From assembly GCF_011059185.1 (NCBI RefSeq), contig NZ_JAALFE010000001.1, forward strand, positions 310,001-374,000: a stretch of 64,000 bases of DNA, written 5' to 3'. Source of the stretch: Paragemmobacter kunshanensis. GTDB taxonomy: Bacteria > Pseudomonadota > Alphaproteobacteria > Rhodobacterales > Rhodobacteraceae. How positions within the stretch are numbered: position 1 is the stretch's first letter; every line of letters begins with the position of its first letter. The position numbers were made by a program, and so were the translations under genes. Positions 36,641 through 47,100 of the stretch are shown here, in pieces. The notes under the pieces are model-generated. The model did no database searches. It was not told the DNA's origin and saw nothing but the letters and a program-made list of their open reading frames with translations.

Positions 36641-36775
36641 GGTCACCATCCCCTTGGTCTTGCCCCGACATCGTGCATCATCCGGGGATGCAGAAAGTAG
36701 CCGTTTTCAGGCGGTTCACAAGCGGTTTGCCGCCATCCGGCGGTGCTTTTTGACACTCGGGCCGGGGCTGTGCAA

Positions 36776-36800
36776 GACGGGCGGCAACGTGCCGCCCGTC
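36776..36800 (-). terminator. Strong hairpin downstream of the copper receptor
   Basis: GACGGGCGGCA-ACG-TGCCGCCCGTC is an 11-bp perfect stem 11 bases past the receptor stop. On the minus strand it is followed by TTGCACAG, so it is a terminator with a weak T tail. Confidence 0.6.
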
Positions 36801-36811
36801 CCGGCGAGGGA

Positions 36812-38866
36812 TCAGAACCGGGCTTCGACCTTGAGATAGAAGCTGCGGCCCGGTTCGGCGACGCGCGTCACCGATGTATCGAAGGTGTTGGACCGGCTGA
36901 GGTGGCGGGCATATTGCTTGTCGAAGACATTGTCGACGCCAGCGATCAGCACGGCCTTTTCGGAGAGGTCATAGCTGCCGAAGAGATCCAGCGTGGCATA
37001 GCCCGCCGTCGCCCCCGGATCGCGGGACGGGTCGATGCGGTTCTGGGATGAGGCGAAGTTCACCCGGCCGCCCGCCTGCCAGAGGCCCTGATCCCGGGCG
37101 AGCGAGAGGCTGCCCTGCAGGGGCGGGATCTGCGCGAGGGGGCGGTTGTCGCTGCGGTTGTCACCCCATGTCCAGGCCAGATCGCCGTTCACCACCCAGC
37201 CGTCACGGGCCCAGCTTCCCGACAGTTCCACCCCGGCGAGCAGGGCCGAGACGTTGCGATAGGTGCTGACGCCCGCGACGGAGAACTGATCGCGAAGGAT
37301 GTAGTCATCGACCTTGTCCACCCAGGCGGTGGCGTTGAGCGCCCAGCTATTGCCTGTCGCCTCGACCCCCAGATCGAACTGGTTGTGCTGTTCGGGGGCG
37401 ATGTCGGGATTGCCCACCCATTCGCTGCGGGCCATGGCGCGTTCCGTTGCATCGGCCGTGCGGGCCGAGGTGGACAGGCCCGCGAAGACCATCAGATCGG
37501 GGGTGATCCGCTGTTCGATCCGCGCGAGGGCGCCGAAATTGTCTTCGTGGCGGGCGGTATCGAAGGTGGTGCCGTAGCGCAGGGTATAGAGCGAATTCGG
37601 CGTGGGCGCCGGGGCACCGGCAAGGCCGCCCGCGAGCCCGGCGCTGGCGCGGACATGATCGTAGCGCAAGCCGAGTTTCAGCGTGGTGGACTGGGAGAGC
37701 GCGGTTTCGGTTTCCGCAAAGAGGCCGGTCTGGGCGATGGTGACATCGGGCCACATCACGAAGCGCGCCACGGCGGGATCGCTGGCGAGGATCTGGGGGA
37801 TCAGGGGCGCGCCGCCGCCATAGGCGATGGCGCGCTTGTCATTCGCCTGGTGATCGAGGCCGATCTTCGCCGTGGTGGCACCGAAGGCGAGTTGCGCCTC
37901 GATCCGGCCGCCGGTTGTATCGGAGGTGCTGGGAACGCGCATCCGCATTCCGGCATTGGGGCGCAGGGTGAAGTTGTCCATGACGTGATCGACGGTGCTG
38001 GCATAGAGGCTGCCTTCGATCCGGGTCAGCGCGCCCATGTTCAGGTCGATCCCGCCGCGCAGGCGGTAGACATCGGTTTCGGAGAACGGGCTGTCCATGC
38101 CTGCGCCGGCGAAGAGGACATCTTCGGCAAGGTCGCGTTCGATATCGAAGGCAAGGTCGAGCCTGCCGTCATCATAGCCGAAGGTGAGGCCGGTGCTGCG
38201 CTGATCATAGGCGCTGCGTTCTTCGCGGCCAGCGCCATCGGTGTAGTTGTCGGCGCCCTTCACCTCGGCCGAGGCTTCGAGGAAGAATCCGCCGCCCAGA
38301 TCATAGGCGAAGGTTCCGGCGGTTTCGTAGCCGTTTCCGTTGGAATTCGCCCCGGCGGCAAGGGTGCCGGTCCAGCGGCGGGCTTCGGCGAATTCGGGGG
38401 TGTCGCGTTCCAGCCGGACCGTGCCGCCGGTTCCGCCCGCCCCGTTGGTGACGCTGGCATAGCCGCGATCGACGATGATGCGGTCGGCGCGGAGGATGGA
38501 GAGCGTGGACGAGGGCGGATCCATCCGGTTGGGGCAGGCGCCATAGGTGAGCGAGCCGGAGTCGATCACCGTCAGCTGGTTGGCCTGCTGGCCCCGGATG
38601 ACGAGATCGACGCCATGGCCGCCCATGCGGTTGAAATCGACGCCCGGCAGGGTGGAGATCAGCGCGCCGCCATCGGCCATGGGGGCGGCAAGGCTTTGTT
38701 GCGGGATCAGGGTGCTGCGGCTGGCGCGGTTGCGCAGAAGCTGGGCCTGGCGCTGGGCCTGGATCACGATGGGATCGAGGGCGGTGACGTCCTGGGCGGG
38801 AAGGATCTGGGCGACGCTGGCCAGCAGCGCGGCACATGCGCCGAGGCGCAGGGTTCGGGTTTTCAT
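36812..38866 (-). CDS. TonB-dependent copper receptor (OprC/NosA type)
   Basis: This 684-residue outer-membrane barrel starts at ATG 38866 (MKTRTLRLGACAALL), with a signal peptide to about residue 25. The plug domain begins LDPIVIQAQR and carries VIRGQQANQLTVIDSG. TYGACPNRMDPPSS follows at about 107-120; this Cys/Met motif is diagnostic of the copper-receptor group. The barrel ends in VEARF with the usual final Phe. It imports copper powered by TonB, which is not encoded here. The DUF2946-like gene lies 48 bases upstream, a known companion. Confidence 0.92.
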   Translation of the reverse strand: MKTRTLRLGACAALLASVAQILPAQDVTALDPIVIQAQRQAQLLRNRASRSTLIPQQSLAAPMADGGALISTLPGVDFNRMGGHGVDLVIRGQQANQLTVIDSGSLTYGACPNRMDPPSSTLSILRADRIIVDRGYASVTNGAGGTGGTVRLERDTPEFAEARRWTGTLAAGANSNGNGYETAGTFAYDLGGGFFLEASAEVKGADNYTDGAGREERSAYDQRSTGLTFGYDDGRLDLAFDIERDLAEDVLFAGAGMDSPFSETDVYRLRGGIDLNMGALTRIEGSLYASTVDHVMDNFTLRPNAGMRMRVPSTSDTTGGRIEAQLAFGATTAKIGLDHQANDKRAIAYGGGAPLIPQILASDPAVARFVMWPDVTIAQTGLFAETETALSQSTTLKLGLRYDHVRASAGLAGGLAGAPAPTPNSLYTLRYGTTFDTARHEDNFGALARIEQRITPDLMVFAGLSTSARTADATERAMARSEWVGNPDIAPEQHNQFDLGVEATGNSWALNATAWVDKVDDYILRDQFSVAGVSTYRNVSALLAGVELSGSWARDGWVVNGDLAWTWGDNRSDNRPLAQIPPLQGSLSLARDQGLWQAGGRVNFASSQNRIDPSRDPGATAGYATLDLFGSYDLSEKAVLIAGVDNVFDKQYARHLSRSNTFDTSVTRVAEPGRSFYLKVEARF

Positions 38867-38914
38867 GGTGTTCACTGTCCGTCTTGATCTGTTGGCCCCG
38901 TTGGCGGGGCGGGT

Positions 38915-39322
38915 TCAGGCGATCAGGACAGGGATAGGGGGCGCGCGGATGGCATGGGCCGCGTCGCGTGCCCTATGGCCCGATACGATGACGACGGACG
39001 GGTGGACAACGGCCACACCCCGGAAAAGGGGGCGTTGCAGCGGCGCGAATTCGGCGGTGGTCTGCGCCGCGCCCATGACGCAGAGCGGGCAATCGGCATT
39101 GGCGATGCTGCCCTTGCCTTCGACGACCGTCCCATCGGCGATGCGGATGACGACGGATTTCGGCCCGGTGCCATCGGCGCAGAGCGTGAGGCGCATTTCG
39201 CCGGGGGCGACCGGTGCCTCATGCGGGAAGGTCGCCAGCGCCACCTGCACGGCCAGAAGCAGTGCAAGGGCGGACAGGACGATGGCCCGGAGGCGGGCCA
39301 TGATCAGGCGGGGCGCAGTCAT
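38915..39322 (-). CDS. DUF2946-like exported/membrane protein, copper-linked
   Basis: This 135-residue protein begins with a hydrophobic segment (about 9-30, LRAIVLSALALLLAVQVALA). Three cysteines lie in the exported part: LCADG and the NADCPLCVMG pair. The last has the CxxC look expected of DUF2946 copper-associated proteins. It lies directly upstream of the copper receptor, probably in the same transcript. A start at 39301 is an alternative. An 8-bp-arm inverted repeat 15 bases upstream could be its operator. Confidence 0.75.
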   Translation of the reverse strand: MTAPRLIMARLRAIVLSALALLLAVQVALATFPHEAPVAPGEMRLTLCADGTGPKSVVIRIADGTVVEGKGSIANADCPLCVMGAAQTTAEFAPLQRPLFRGVAVVHPSVVIVSGHRARDAAHAIRAPPIPVLIA

Positions 39323-39336
39323 GCGGGAGGGATGGC

Positions 39337-39364
39337 AAACATATATACAGAACGCAATATGTTT
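39337..39364. promoter_or_regulatory. Inverted repeat upstream of copper genes
   Basis: AAACATAT-N12-ATATGTTT has perfect 8-bp arms in an AT-rich patch between the DUF2946-like start and the HlyD stop. It is a possible metal-regulator site. Confidence 0.45.
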
Positions 39365-39389
39365 GTCGGACCTGCGACAAGCTGGCCTG

Positions 39390-40565
39390 TCAGCGTTCGC
39401 GCAATGCCTCGGACCCGCGCCAGAGCGGTTTGGTGAGATAGCTGAGGATGGTCTTGCCGCCGGTCTGGAATTCCACCTCGGCCTGCATGCCGGGGCGGAT
39501 GGAGAGGCCCTTCTGGCGATCGGTCAGTTCCGCCAGATCGACGCGCAGGGTGACGCGGTAATGGGGTTCGGCATCGCGGGTGCGTTCGTCGCGGAAGGTA
39601 TCGGCGGAAACGAAGGTGACGGTGGCGGGCAGCGTGCCCCAGATCGTGTAATCATAGGCCGAAAGCTTGATCGTGGCCGGCTGGCCTTCGCGCAGGGTGG
39701 CGATATCGGCGGGTTTGACCTTGGCCTCGACAAAGAGGCCGCTGTCGAGCGGGATGATCTGCAGGATCTCTTCGCCCGGGCGGACGACGCCGCCGATGGT
39801 GGTGACGGCGATGCGGTTGACGATGCCGCGCATGGGTGCGGTGAGGGTGGTGCGCGACAGCTGATCCTGGCCGAGTTTCAGGCGCTGGCGCAGCGAGGCG
39901 AGTTCGGCCTGCGCCTTGGCGTAATCGTCGGCGCGGGAAAGATCGGTCTGGGTGATGATCTCGTCCAGGCGGGCGCGGGCATCGGCACGGGCCTTTTCGG
40001 CGCGGGTCCATTCGATTTCGGGGGCAAGGCCGCGATCTGCCATGCGGCGGATCATGCCTTCTTCCTCTTCCGCCTGAACGAGGATGGCGCGCGCGCCCTG
40101 CAGGCGGGCGTGCAGATCGGCGCGGCGGGCGGCCAGCAGCGCGCGTTCGGAGGCGACGATGTCAGGCACCCGGGCGGCCAGATCGGCGGGGGGGGTGAAA
40201 TCCTCGGCCCCGGCAATCTCGGCCTCGAGCCGCAGGCGGCGGACATCCAGCGCTGCGATCTGATCGGTCAGGTCATCCACGGTGGATTGGTATTGCGTTC
40301 CGTGCAGGCGGGCGAGGATCTGGCCTGCCTCGACCGTGTCGCCTTCGGAGACGTTGAGTTCGGCAAGGATGCCGCCTTCGAGGTTCTGGATGATCTGGGG
40401 GCGTGAGGAGGGGATCACCTGCCCCGGCGCGCGGACGATTTCGGCGACCCAGGCGAAGGCGGCCCAGAGGAGGAAGACCAGAACCGTGGCCGCGATCAGG
40501 CGGACGGTGACGGAGGGCAGGCGCAGGCGGGATTCGAGCGGGGGGGTGAAGGTGGAGAGGGTCAT
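39390..40565 (-). CDS. Type I secretion membrane fusion protein (HlyD family)
   Basis: This 391-residue periplasmic adaptor bridges the ABC exporter and TolC. One membrane anchor lies at about 23-43 (LIAATVLVFLLWAAFAWV). The lipoyl half-motifs are seen in IIQNLEGGILAELNVSEGDTV and later in APMRGIVNRIAVTTIGGVV. A long helical hairpin lies between them, and the conserved beta-barrel tail ends near RPGMQAEVEF. It overlaps the ABC gene by ATGA and is last of the secretion operon. Confidence 0.94.
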   Translation of the reverse strand: MTLSTFTPPLESRLRLPSVTVRLIAATVLVFLLWAAFAWVAEIVRAPGQVIPSSRPQIIQNLEGGILAELNVSEGDTVEAGQILARLHGTQYQSTVDDLTDQIAALDVRRLRLEAEIAGAEDFTPPADLAARVPDIVASERALLAARRADLHARLQGARAILVQAEEEEGMIRRMADRGLAPEIEWTRAEKARADARARLDEIITQTDLSRADDYAKAQAELASLRQRLKLGQDQLSRTTLTAPMRGIVNRIAVTTIGGVVRPGEEILQIIPLDSGLFVEAKVKPADIATLREGQPATIKLSAYDYTIWGTLPATVTFVSADTFRDERTRDAEPHYRVTLRVDLAELTDRQKGLSIRPGMQAEVEFQTGGKTILSYLTKPLWRGSEALRER

Positions 40566-42817
40566 CGCGCCCCCTGTGCCAGATGCGCCAGCACGGCATC
40601 GCGCGGGCCATCGACGGCAAGGCGGCCGTTCTGCAGGATCAGCGTGCGGGTGGTGAGTTGCAGGATCGGCACGCGATGGGTGGCGATGATGGCGGTGCGC
40701 CCGTGCAGCCAGTGCGACAGGCGCGAGACGAGGGTGGTTTCCAGCGTCTGGTCCAGCGCGGCGGTGGGTTCGTCGAGCAGCACGACGCGGGGATCCTGCA
40801 GCCAGAGCCGCGCCCAGCCCATGGATTGGCGCTGACCGACGGAGAGACCTTCGCCCATCTCGCGGATTTCCAGATCAAGGCCGTGGGGGTGGTTGCGGAC
40901 AAAGGGGCCGAGGCCCGCGAAATCGAGCGCGGCGAGAAGGCGGTCATCGTCGCGTTCCAGATCGGACATCGAGAGATTGTCGCGCAGGCTGCCCGAGAAG
41001 AGGCGGACCTCTTGCCCGAGATAGCCGATATGGCGGCGCAGGTCGCGTGGGTGGATCTGGGCGATGTCGAGCCCGTCGAGCATGATGCGCCCGCCGCCGG
41101 GTTCGTAAAGGCCGGCAAGCAGCTTGAGCAGGGTCGACTTGCCCGAGCCGTTGGCCCCCAGGATGGCGGCATGCTGGCCGGCGGGGATGGCAAGGGCGGG
41201 GACATCGACCGAGGGGGCGGAATCGGGGCCGTAGCGGAAGGTGAGTTCGCGCAGGTCGAACTGGCCGGTGATGGTTTCGCGGCGGAGGTAGCGGCGGGCG
41301 GGATCTTCCTGCTGTTTCGACTGGGCGATCGCCTCGAGCCCGGTGAGGGCGGCCTTGACCTGCGTCCAGCGGGCAAGGATGCCCGCCAGTTGCGACAGCG
41401 GCGCGAGGGTGCGCGAGGTGAGCATGGAGACGGCGATGATCGTGCCGACGGTGAAGCTGCCCGAAAAGACCATGAAGGTGCCGATCAGGATGGTGGCGAT
41501 ATAGGTGGCCTGCTGCACGCCCTGCGCCCAGGAGGAGAGCAGGGTGGTGAGGTGGCGCTGGTCGGAGGCGCGCAGGGCGGAGAGGGCGACGAGTTCGCCC
41601 CAGAGGCGGCGGACGCGATCCTGGCCGCGCTGGGTGGTGAGGGTTTCGTGTTCGAAGACGGCTTCATACAGCAGTTTTGCCGCGCGGGTATTGGCCCCCT
41701 GGGTGGAGTTGGTCAGCGCGATGAGGCGGCGTTGCAGGAGCAGGCCGGGGGCGACCATGAGGATGCCGCCAAGGATCAGCACCCAGACGAGCGGGCCGCC
41801 GATCAGCGTGACAAGGGCGAGGAAGATCACGAGGAAGGGCAGGTCGGCCAGGGTGCCGATGGTGGAGGCGGTGAAGAATTCGCGCACCGAGCCGAAATCG
41901 CGCATGGCGGCGAAGACCTGGCTGGGCTGGCGTTCGCCGGGGGCGGCGCGCATGCCGAGAAGGCGGTGCATCAGGCGATCCTGAACGGCGAGTTCGATCT
42001 TGCGCCCTGTCGTATCCATCAGCGCGGCGCGGGCGATGCGCAGCGCGCCATCGAAGGCGATGGCCAGAAGCGCGCCCAGCGTCAGGACCCAGAGTGTCGG
42101 TTCCGACTGGTTGGGGATGACGCGGTCATAGATCTGCAGCGCATAGAGCGCGATGGCGGTGGCCAGGATATTGGCGGTGAGGGAGGCGGCGGCCACTTCG
42201 GCCATGGGGCGGCGATGGGTGCGGAATTCGGACCAGAACCAGTGCGGCGCGGCGGCGGGTTCGGCGTGGCGGGCCTCGACCTCGGCGAAGGGAAGGCGGG
42301 CGCGCAGCACCCAGCCGCTGTGATGGGGGGCGAAGTCGGCGAGGGGAACCTCGGCGCTGCGGTCGGGGGTGGTGGGATCGTAAAGGGTGAGGGTGTCGCT
42401 GTCGCGCGAGAGGATCAGGACGATCTGGCCGGTCTGCATTTCGGCCAGGGCGGGCAGCGCGCCAAGGGCGGGATCGTGATCGAGCGCGACGGAATAGCCC
42501 GCGCGGCGGAAGGCGGCGGAGAGGTGATCGAGACCGGGCCTGTCGGGCGCGCCGGTGAGGGTGAGCAGGTCAACGACATCCGACGTCAGCAGCCGCCCGC
42601 CCAGCCGGGCCGAGAGGATGGAGGCCAGTTCCGCCCGCGACCGCAGGCCCGCGGCGGGTTGCGGGGGCGTTGCCGGGGCGAAGGCATGGGAGGGGGCCGC
42701 AGGCGGGGGCGCGGGCTGCGGGACGGGGGCCATGGTCGGGGCCATGGTCGGAGATTGCGCCGCGCGGGCGGGATGCATGTCGAAGGAAATGACGCGCGGT
42801 GACTGCCGTTCCGTCAC
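40562..42817 (-). CDS. Type I secretion ABC exporter with degenerate C39-like N-domain
   Basis: This 751-residue fused permease-ATPase of the LapB/HlyB class has a Pro/Ala-rich head, then a peptidase-C39-like domain at about 60-175 with no cysteine. It is therefore non-proteolytic and likely a substrate-recognition CLD. The membrane domain starts near 205, and the ATPase has GANGSGKST near 555, LSVGQRQSMG near 655 and VVLLDEPTAALD near 680. It powers export of the adhesin encoded upstream. It is flanked by 4-base overlaps with the TolC and HlyD genes. Confidence 0.94.
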   Translation of the reverse strand: MTERQSPRVISFDMHPARAAQSPTMAPTMAPVPQPAPPPAAPSHAFAPATPPQPAAGLRSRAELASILSARLGGRLLTSDVVDLLTLTGAPDRPGLDHLSAAFRRAGYSVALDHDPALGALPALAEMQTGQIVLILSRDSDTLTLYDPTTPDRSAEVPLADFAPHHSGWVLRARLPFAEVEARHAEPAAAPHWFWSEFRTHRRPMAEVAAASLTANILATAIALYALQIYDRVIPNQSEPTLWVLTLGALLAIAFDGALRIARAALMDTTGRKIELAVQDRLMHRLLGMRAAPGERQPSQVFAAMRDFGSVREFFTASTIGTLADLPFLVIFLALVTLIGGPLVWVLILGGILMVAPGLLLQRRLIALTNSTQGANTRAAKLLYEAVFEHETLTTQRGQDRVRRLWGELVALSALRASDQRHLTTLLSSWAQGVQQATYIATILIGTFMVFSGSFTVGTIIAVSMLTSRTLAPLSQLAGILARWTQVKAALTGLEAIAQSKQQEDPARRYLRRETITGQFDLRELTFRYGPDSAPSVDVPALAIPAGQHAAILGANGSGKSTLLKLLAGLYEPGGGRIMLDGLDIAQIHPRDLRRHIGYLGQEVRLFSGSLRDNLSMSDLERDDDRLLAALDFAGLGPFVRNHPHGLDLEIREMGEGLSVGQRQSMGWARLWLQDPRVVLLDEPTAALDQTLETTLVSRLSHWLHGRTAIIATHRVPILQLTTRTLILQNGRLAVDGPRDAVLAHLAQGAR

Positions 42818-44172
42818 AGCCGCCCCCCAGCGACAAGCGCCCCGACATCGCGGGCGAGTTCCAGTTCGATCCGCGCGGCATCATAGGCCAATGCGACCTG
42901 ATCGCGTTCCAGCCGGGCGGCGGCGGCTGTCTGCATGGTGAGATCGGTCAGGCTGCGGCGGCCAAGCCGGTATTGTTCGGCATAGAGATCGAGGTTTTCC
43001 AGAGTGCGGGCGAGGACGGTCTGCCCCTGTTCCTGCCGGGTGCGGAGCTGTTCGAGGCGGCCTTGCAGTTCGGTCCGGCGGCGGGCGGCCTGTTCTTCGG
43101 CCTCGGCCGTCTGGCGGCGGACGAGGTCAGGGATGGCTTCGGCAGAGCGCAGGATGGCGGGGCTGCCAAGTCCGAGGCGGACACCGCCGAGGCCAAGGCC
43201 GGGGGTGACGCCGTCTTCGGTGACGCGGGCATTGGCGGAAAGGCCGGGAAGGGCATCGGCGCGGGTGATGTCGGCCTCGGCCAGGTCGCGGGCGGCGATG
43301 GCCCTTGCGCGCAGGAGGGAGAGCGCCTCGGCCGCGGGCAGGGGGGGAAGCCTGTCGATGCCGGTCAGATCGGCCGCGCCCTGCCCGCCTGTGAGTTGTG
43401 CGAGATCGGCCAGGGCCTGGGTGCGGGTCTGCCGGTCGCTGGCGAGGGTGGCCTGCATTTCGGCAAGGGACTGGGCGATGATCTGTTCTTCGGTGCGATC
43501 CGAGAGGCCGCCCGCGATGCGCTGGGTGACGATGCTGTGGAATTCCGAAAGGCGCGCGGTGGCCCGGGTGGAGATGGCCTCTTGGGCGCGGGCCTGTTCG
43601 GCGGTGAGGTAGAGCGACAGGCCTTCGTGGATGCGGGCATTCCGCCCGGCGGCCAATGTCACGGCGGCGAGGTCGATCTCGGCGCGGGCGCGGGCGCGTT
43701 CGGCCTTGCGGCGGCCATTGTCGAGCAGGGGCTGGTCGATCACCAGATTGGCCGCCAGCCCGGCGAGACTGTCGAGCGTCAGCGTCGGGGTGAGGCTGGG
43801 CCAGGCGTTGCGGGCCACGGCATCGGCGCGCAGGCGGGCAAGGCCAAGCTCTGCCGCATCCGCGCCGGGATCGGCGGCGAGGATGGCATCGGCGAGGCGG
43901 GCCATGGTGCCGCCCTGGGGCAGGATGAAGGGCCGCGCGGCCAGATCGGCAATCAGCGGAGAGGCGGTGCCGCCTTCGGGGGCGAGACGCTGGATCGCGG
44001 CGGGATCGGACGGGGCTTGCCCCCTGCCGATGGCCAGCATCGAGGGCGGCTGCAACCCGCCCTGACAGCCCGAAAGCAGCACCGCCGCGGCCAGAAGCGC
44101 CCCGGAAACGGCACGGGGGAAGGGGAGCGGTGCCGCTCTGGCCGATGGGAAGGGGCGGCGCGGGGGGATCAT
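42814..44172 (-). CDS. TolC-family outer-membrane efflux protein
   Basis: This 452-residue protein has a signal peptide ending at a lipobox-like LLSGC near residue 35, so it may be a lipoprotein. Two long coiled-coil halves follow. The first has DSLAGLAANLVIDQPLLDNGRRKAERARA, shown here in part, and the second has LRTRQEQGQTVLARTLENLDLYAEQYRLG. The order suits the outer-membrane tunnel of type I secretion. It starts 11 bases after the adhesin stop, so the adhesin and its whole exporter share one operon. Confidence 0.9.
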   Translation of the reverse strand: MIPPRRPFPSARAAPLPFPRAVSGALLAAAVLLSGCQGGLQPPSMLAIGRGQAPSDPAAIQRLAPEGGTASPLIADLAARPFILPQGGTMARLADAILAADPGADAAELGLARLRADAVARNAWPSLTPTLTLDSLAGLAANLVIDQPLLDNGRRKAERARARAEIDLAAVTLAAGRNARIHEGLSLYLTAEQARAQEAISTRATARLSEFHSIVTQRIAGGLSDRTEEQIIAQSLAEMQATLASDRQTRTQALADLAQLTGGQGAADLTGIDRLPPLPAAEALSLLRARAIAARDLAEADITRADALPGLSANARVTEDGVTPGLGLGGVRLGLGSPAILRSAEAIPDLVRRQTAEAEEQAARRRTELQGRLEQLRTRQEQGQTVLARTLENLDLYAEQYRLGRRSLTDLTMQTAAAARLERDQVALAYDAARIELELARDVGALVAGGRL

Positions 44173-44182
44173 GGCCTGTGCG

Positions 44183-47100
44183 TCAGACGATCACCGTGCG
44201 CGACACGTCATCTTCGAGCAGGATGCGCGCGCCGGAATCGCCCAGGGTGTAGATGTCGTAGACCTGGCCTGTCACCGCATCCCGGACATTGTGCTCCTGA
44301 TGCGTGACGTTGTGCAGCGTGACCTGATCTGTCGCCTCGCCCTTCACGATCAGTTGCTGATCGGGGCCGGTGAGGGATTCGAGTTGCTGGGCGGTGATGG
44401 TGAGGCGGGCATCGGGGGCGCGGGTCAGGTCGATCGCCGAGAGATCGAAGCCCGCCAGCCCTTCGCGCGTCAGATCTACGGCCACGCCGGTGGCGGTGTT
44501 CTTGATGAAGAGGGTGTTCGCCTCGTTCCCTGCCGTATCGCGGGTGTTGATGACAAGATAGCTGCCATCGGGGACGTCGCTGCGGAAATCGAAGCGGTCT
44601 TCGCCGCGGTTCGTCAGGCTTTCATCGGCGATGACGCGCGTGGCGGCGCCCGTCGCATCGACGCGGTGGAAGGAATAGGCGTCGTTGGTGTTGGTGGTGG
44701 TGATCGCGCTGTAGCCGCCGGCGAAATCCTCGGTCCTGAGGACCGAGGGGGTCGTGGGCGCGACGGTATCCAGATCGAAGCTGCGGGTGATCGTTTCGCT
44801 GACATTGCCCGCCGTATCGGTGGCGGTGACGGAGACGGGAATGCCTGTGCGTTCGCCGGTGGGGATCTGGTCGGGGGTGAAGGTCACGGACCAGATGCCC
44901 TGGGCGTTGGCCGTGGTGCGTTCGGTATGGCCGTTCATCGTGACGCTGATGGAAGAGCCCGCCTCGGCCCGGCCTTCGACGGGCAGGCCCACGGCATGTT
45001 CGCGGGCGTTCAGGACATTGTCGGTGCCGGTGCCAAGGCGGATGTCGGCGGCGTTGAAATCGGCGACGACGGTGTCGATGGCGATGGTCCGCTCCATCGG
45101 TTGCGCGGTGGTGTTGCCCTGCGCGTCGGTCGCCGTGGCGCTGATGGTGGCCGTCTGGGCCGCGCCTTGCGGGAGGGCGGCGGCGGGAAGGGTGAAGGTC
45201 CAGGTTCCGCCCTGCGTCTGGCTGGCGGGGATGGTGGTTGTCCAGCCGGTTTCCACCACGCGGAGCGTGACGGTTGCGCCGGGTTCGACGGTGCCCTGGA
45301 CCGGCAGGCCCGCGCTGCGTTCGGTGGCGTTCAGGACCGTGGCATCGCGCGGGCTGTCGGGGGTGGCGCCCAGTTGCAGATCGGGCGCGGCGAAGGTGAA
45401 GTCGCCGACCTGCGTGTCGAGGGTGAAACTGCGAGTCACGTCGGGCGTGCTGCGGTTTCCGGCGGCGTCCACGGCATAGGCGGTGATGGTGGCCTGCTGG
45501 CCATGGGACAGGCCCTGCAGATCGGTGGCGGTGAAGGTGTAGGACCAGATCCCGTTATCGGCCACGGTGACGGGGCCAAGGTCGCGGCCGTTGAGGTTGA
45601 GGTAGACGCGCGCGCCCGCCTCGCCTTCGCCATCGAGGGTGAAGCCGCTGCGCTGTTCGCTGCCGGACAGGACCTGATCGGAGCCGACGGGGTATTGTTC
45701 GACGGAAAGCGCGGTTTCAAGGTCGATCCGGACGGGAAGCGTGGCGAAGTTGCTGTTTTCGGCGGCATCCCAGGCGGTGACGCGGATTTCCGACATCTGC
45801 GAGGCCGTCGCCAGCCCGGCCGGGAACTGGAGCGACCATGTGCCATTGCCGTTCAGCGTGGCGGGATATGTCTGGCCGAGCCACTGCACCTCGACCCGGG
45901 TGGAATCGGCGGGGGCGGTGCCGGTGAGGGTGAGCGCGCCCCGGGATTCGGCGAGGTTGACCACGCCATCGAAGGCGAAGCCCCCGTCGATGGCGACGGA
46001 CATCTGGGTATCGACGCGGAAGGAGCCGGTGCGTTCCGTCGGGTTGCCTGCGGCATCGGCGGTGCGGACGGTGTAGCTGTAGGTGCCATCGGTGAGCGTG
46101 TTCGCCGCGATGGCATGGGACCATTGGCCCTGATCGTTCACTTGCAGGGTGACGGGCGTGGCCATGCCCTGGATCTGCAGGGTGACGGTGGTGTTGGCAG
46201 TGGCGGTGCCGGTGATCAGGACCTGGGACAGGCTTTCGGCACGGTTCACCAGATCGTCGCCCGTGACGGCATTGAGGGAGAGCGGCGGGGCGATGGTATC
46301 AAGCTCGATCACCTCGGTCAGCGGGGTGCCGACATTGCCGAGACGGTCGGTGGCGATGATGGTCACGGTCTGGGTGCGTTCGCCGCCCGCGATTTCCTGC
46401 GGGGTGAAGGTGACGGACCATGAGCCATCGGCATTCATCACCGCGTCGCGGGTAATCGCGCCGGGGGTGCCCGGCACGCCGAGGGTGACGGAGACCGTCG
46501 CCCCGGCCTCGCTGGTGCCACGGAGGGTGACGCCATTGGCATATTCGGCGAGGTTCTCGATATCGCCGGTGGACTGCGTCCCCTCGGTCACGGTGGCAGT
46601 GGGGGGGGTCATGTCGATGATATAGGCGCCGCCGGTCAGCGTGGTGGCGGTGCCACCCGTTCCGAAGGTGGCGGTGACGGTGTGATTGCCGTCAAGCGGC
46701 AGGGTGGCGCCGGAGAAGCCCGCCGTCCAGGTGCCATCGGGCTGCACGGTGACGGTTTCGCTGCGGGTGCCGATGGTAACGACAACGCTTTCGCCGGGGA
46801 TGCCGGTGCCTGTCACCTCGATCGCGGGTTGGGCGGTGTTGGTGGTGATCGTGGTGGTGGTGCCGGTGCCGTCGATGCTGCGGGTCGGGTTGGAACCGCC
46901 GCCGCCGCCACCACCGCCGCCAAGGAGCAGGCCGCCGCCGATCAGCGCCGCGCCAGCAGCACCCGCGCCGCCAAGGCCCAGAAGGGCGGGTGCGAAGATG
47001 CCCATGCCGGCGGGATCATCCTCGCCCGTTCCGGCCAGGGTGACGACGGGATCGCCGTCGCCGAAGCGGAGATCATCGAGCGGGCTCCACTTCTCGCCGC

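Noticed and set aside
35383-36811. Possible chromosomal origin near dnaN/recF/gyrB
   Set aside because: No cluster of DnaA boxes (TTATCCACA-like), no AT-rich unwinding stretch of adequate length and no dnaA gene were seen.
40583-42802. Long plus-strand open frame (739 codons) opposite the ABC exporter
   Set aside because: It is the antisense shadow of a clearly coding gene in GC-rich DNA; its Gly/Asp-rich composition has no domain.
44171-46423. Long plus-strand open frame (750 codons) opposite the adhesin
   Set aside because: Shadow of the Ig-repeat adhesin; no ribosome-binding site and no recognisable fold.
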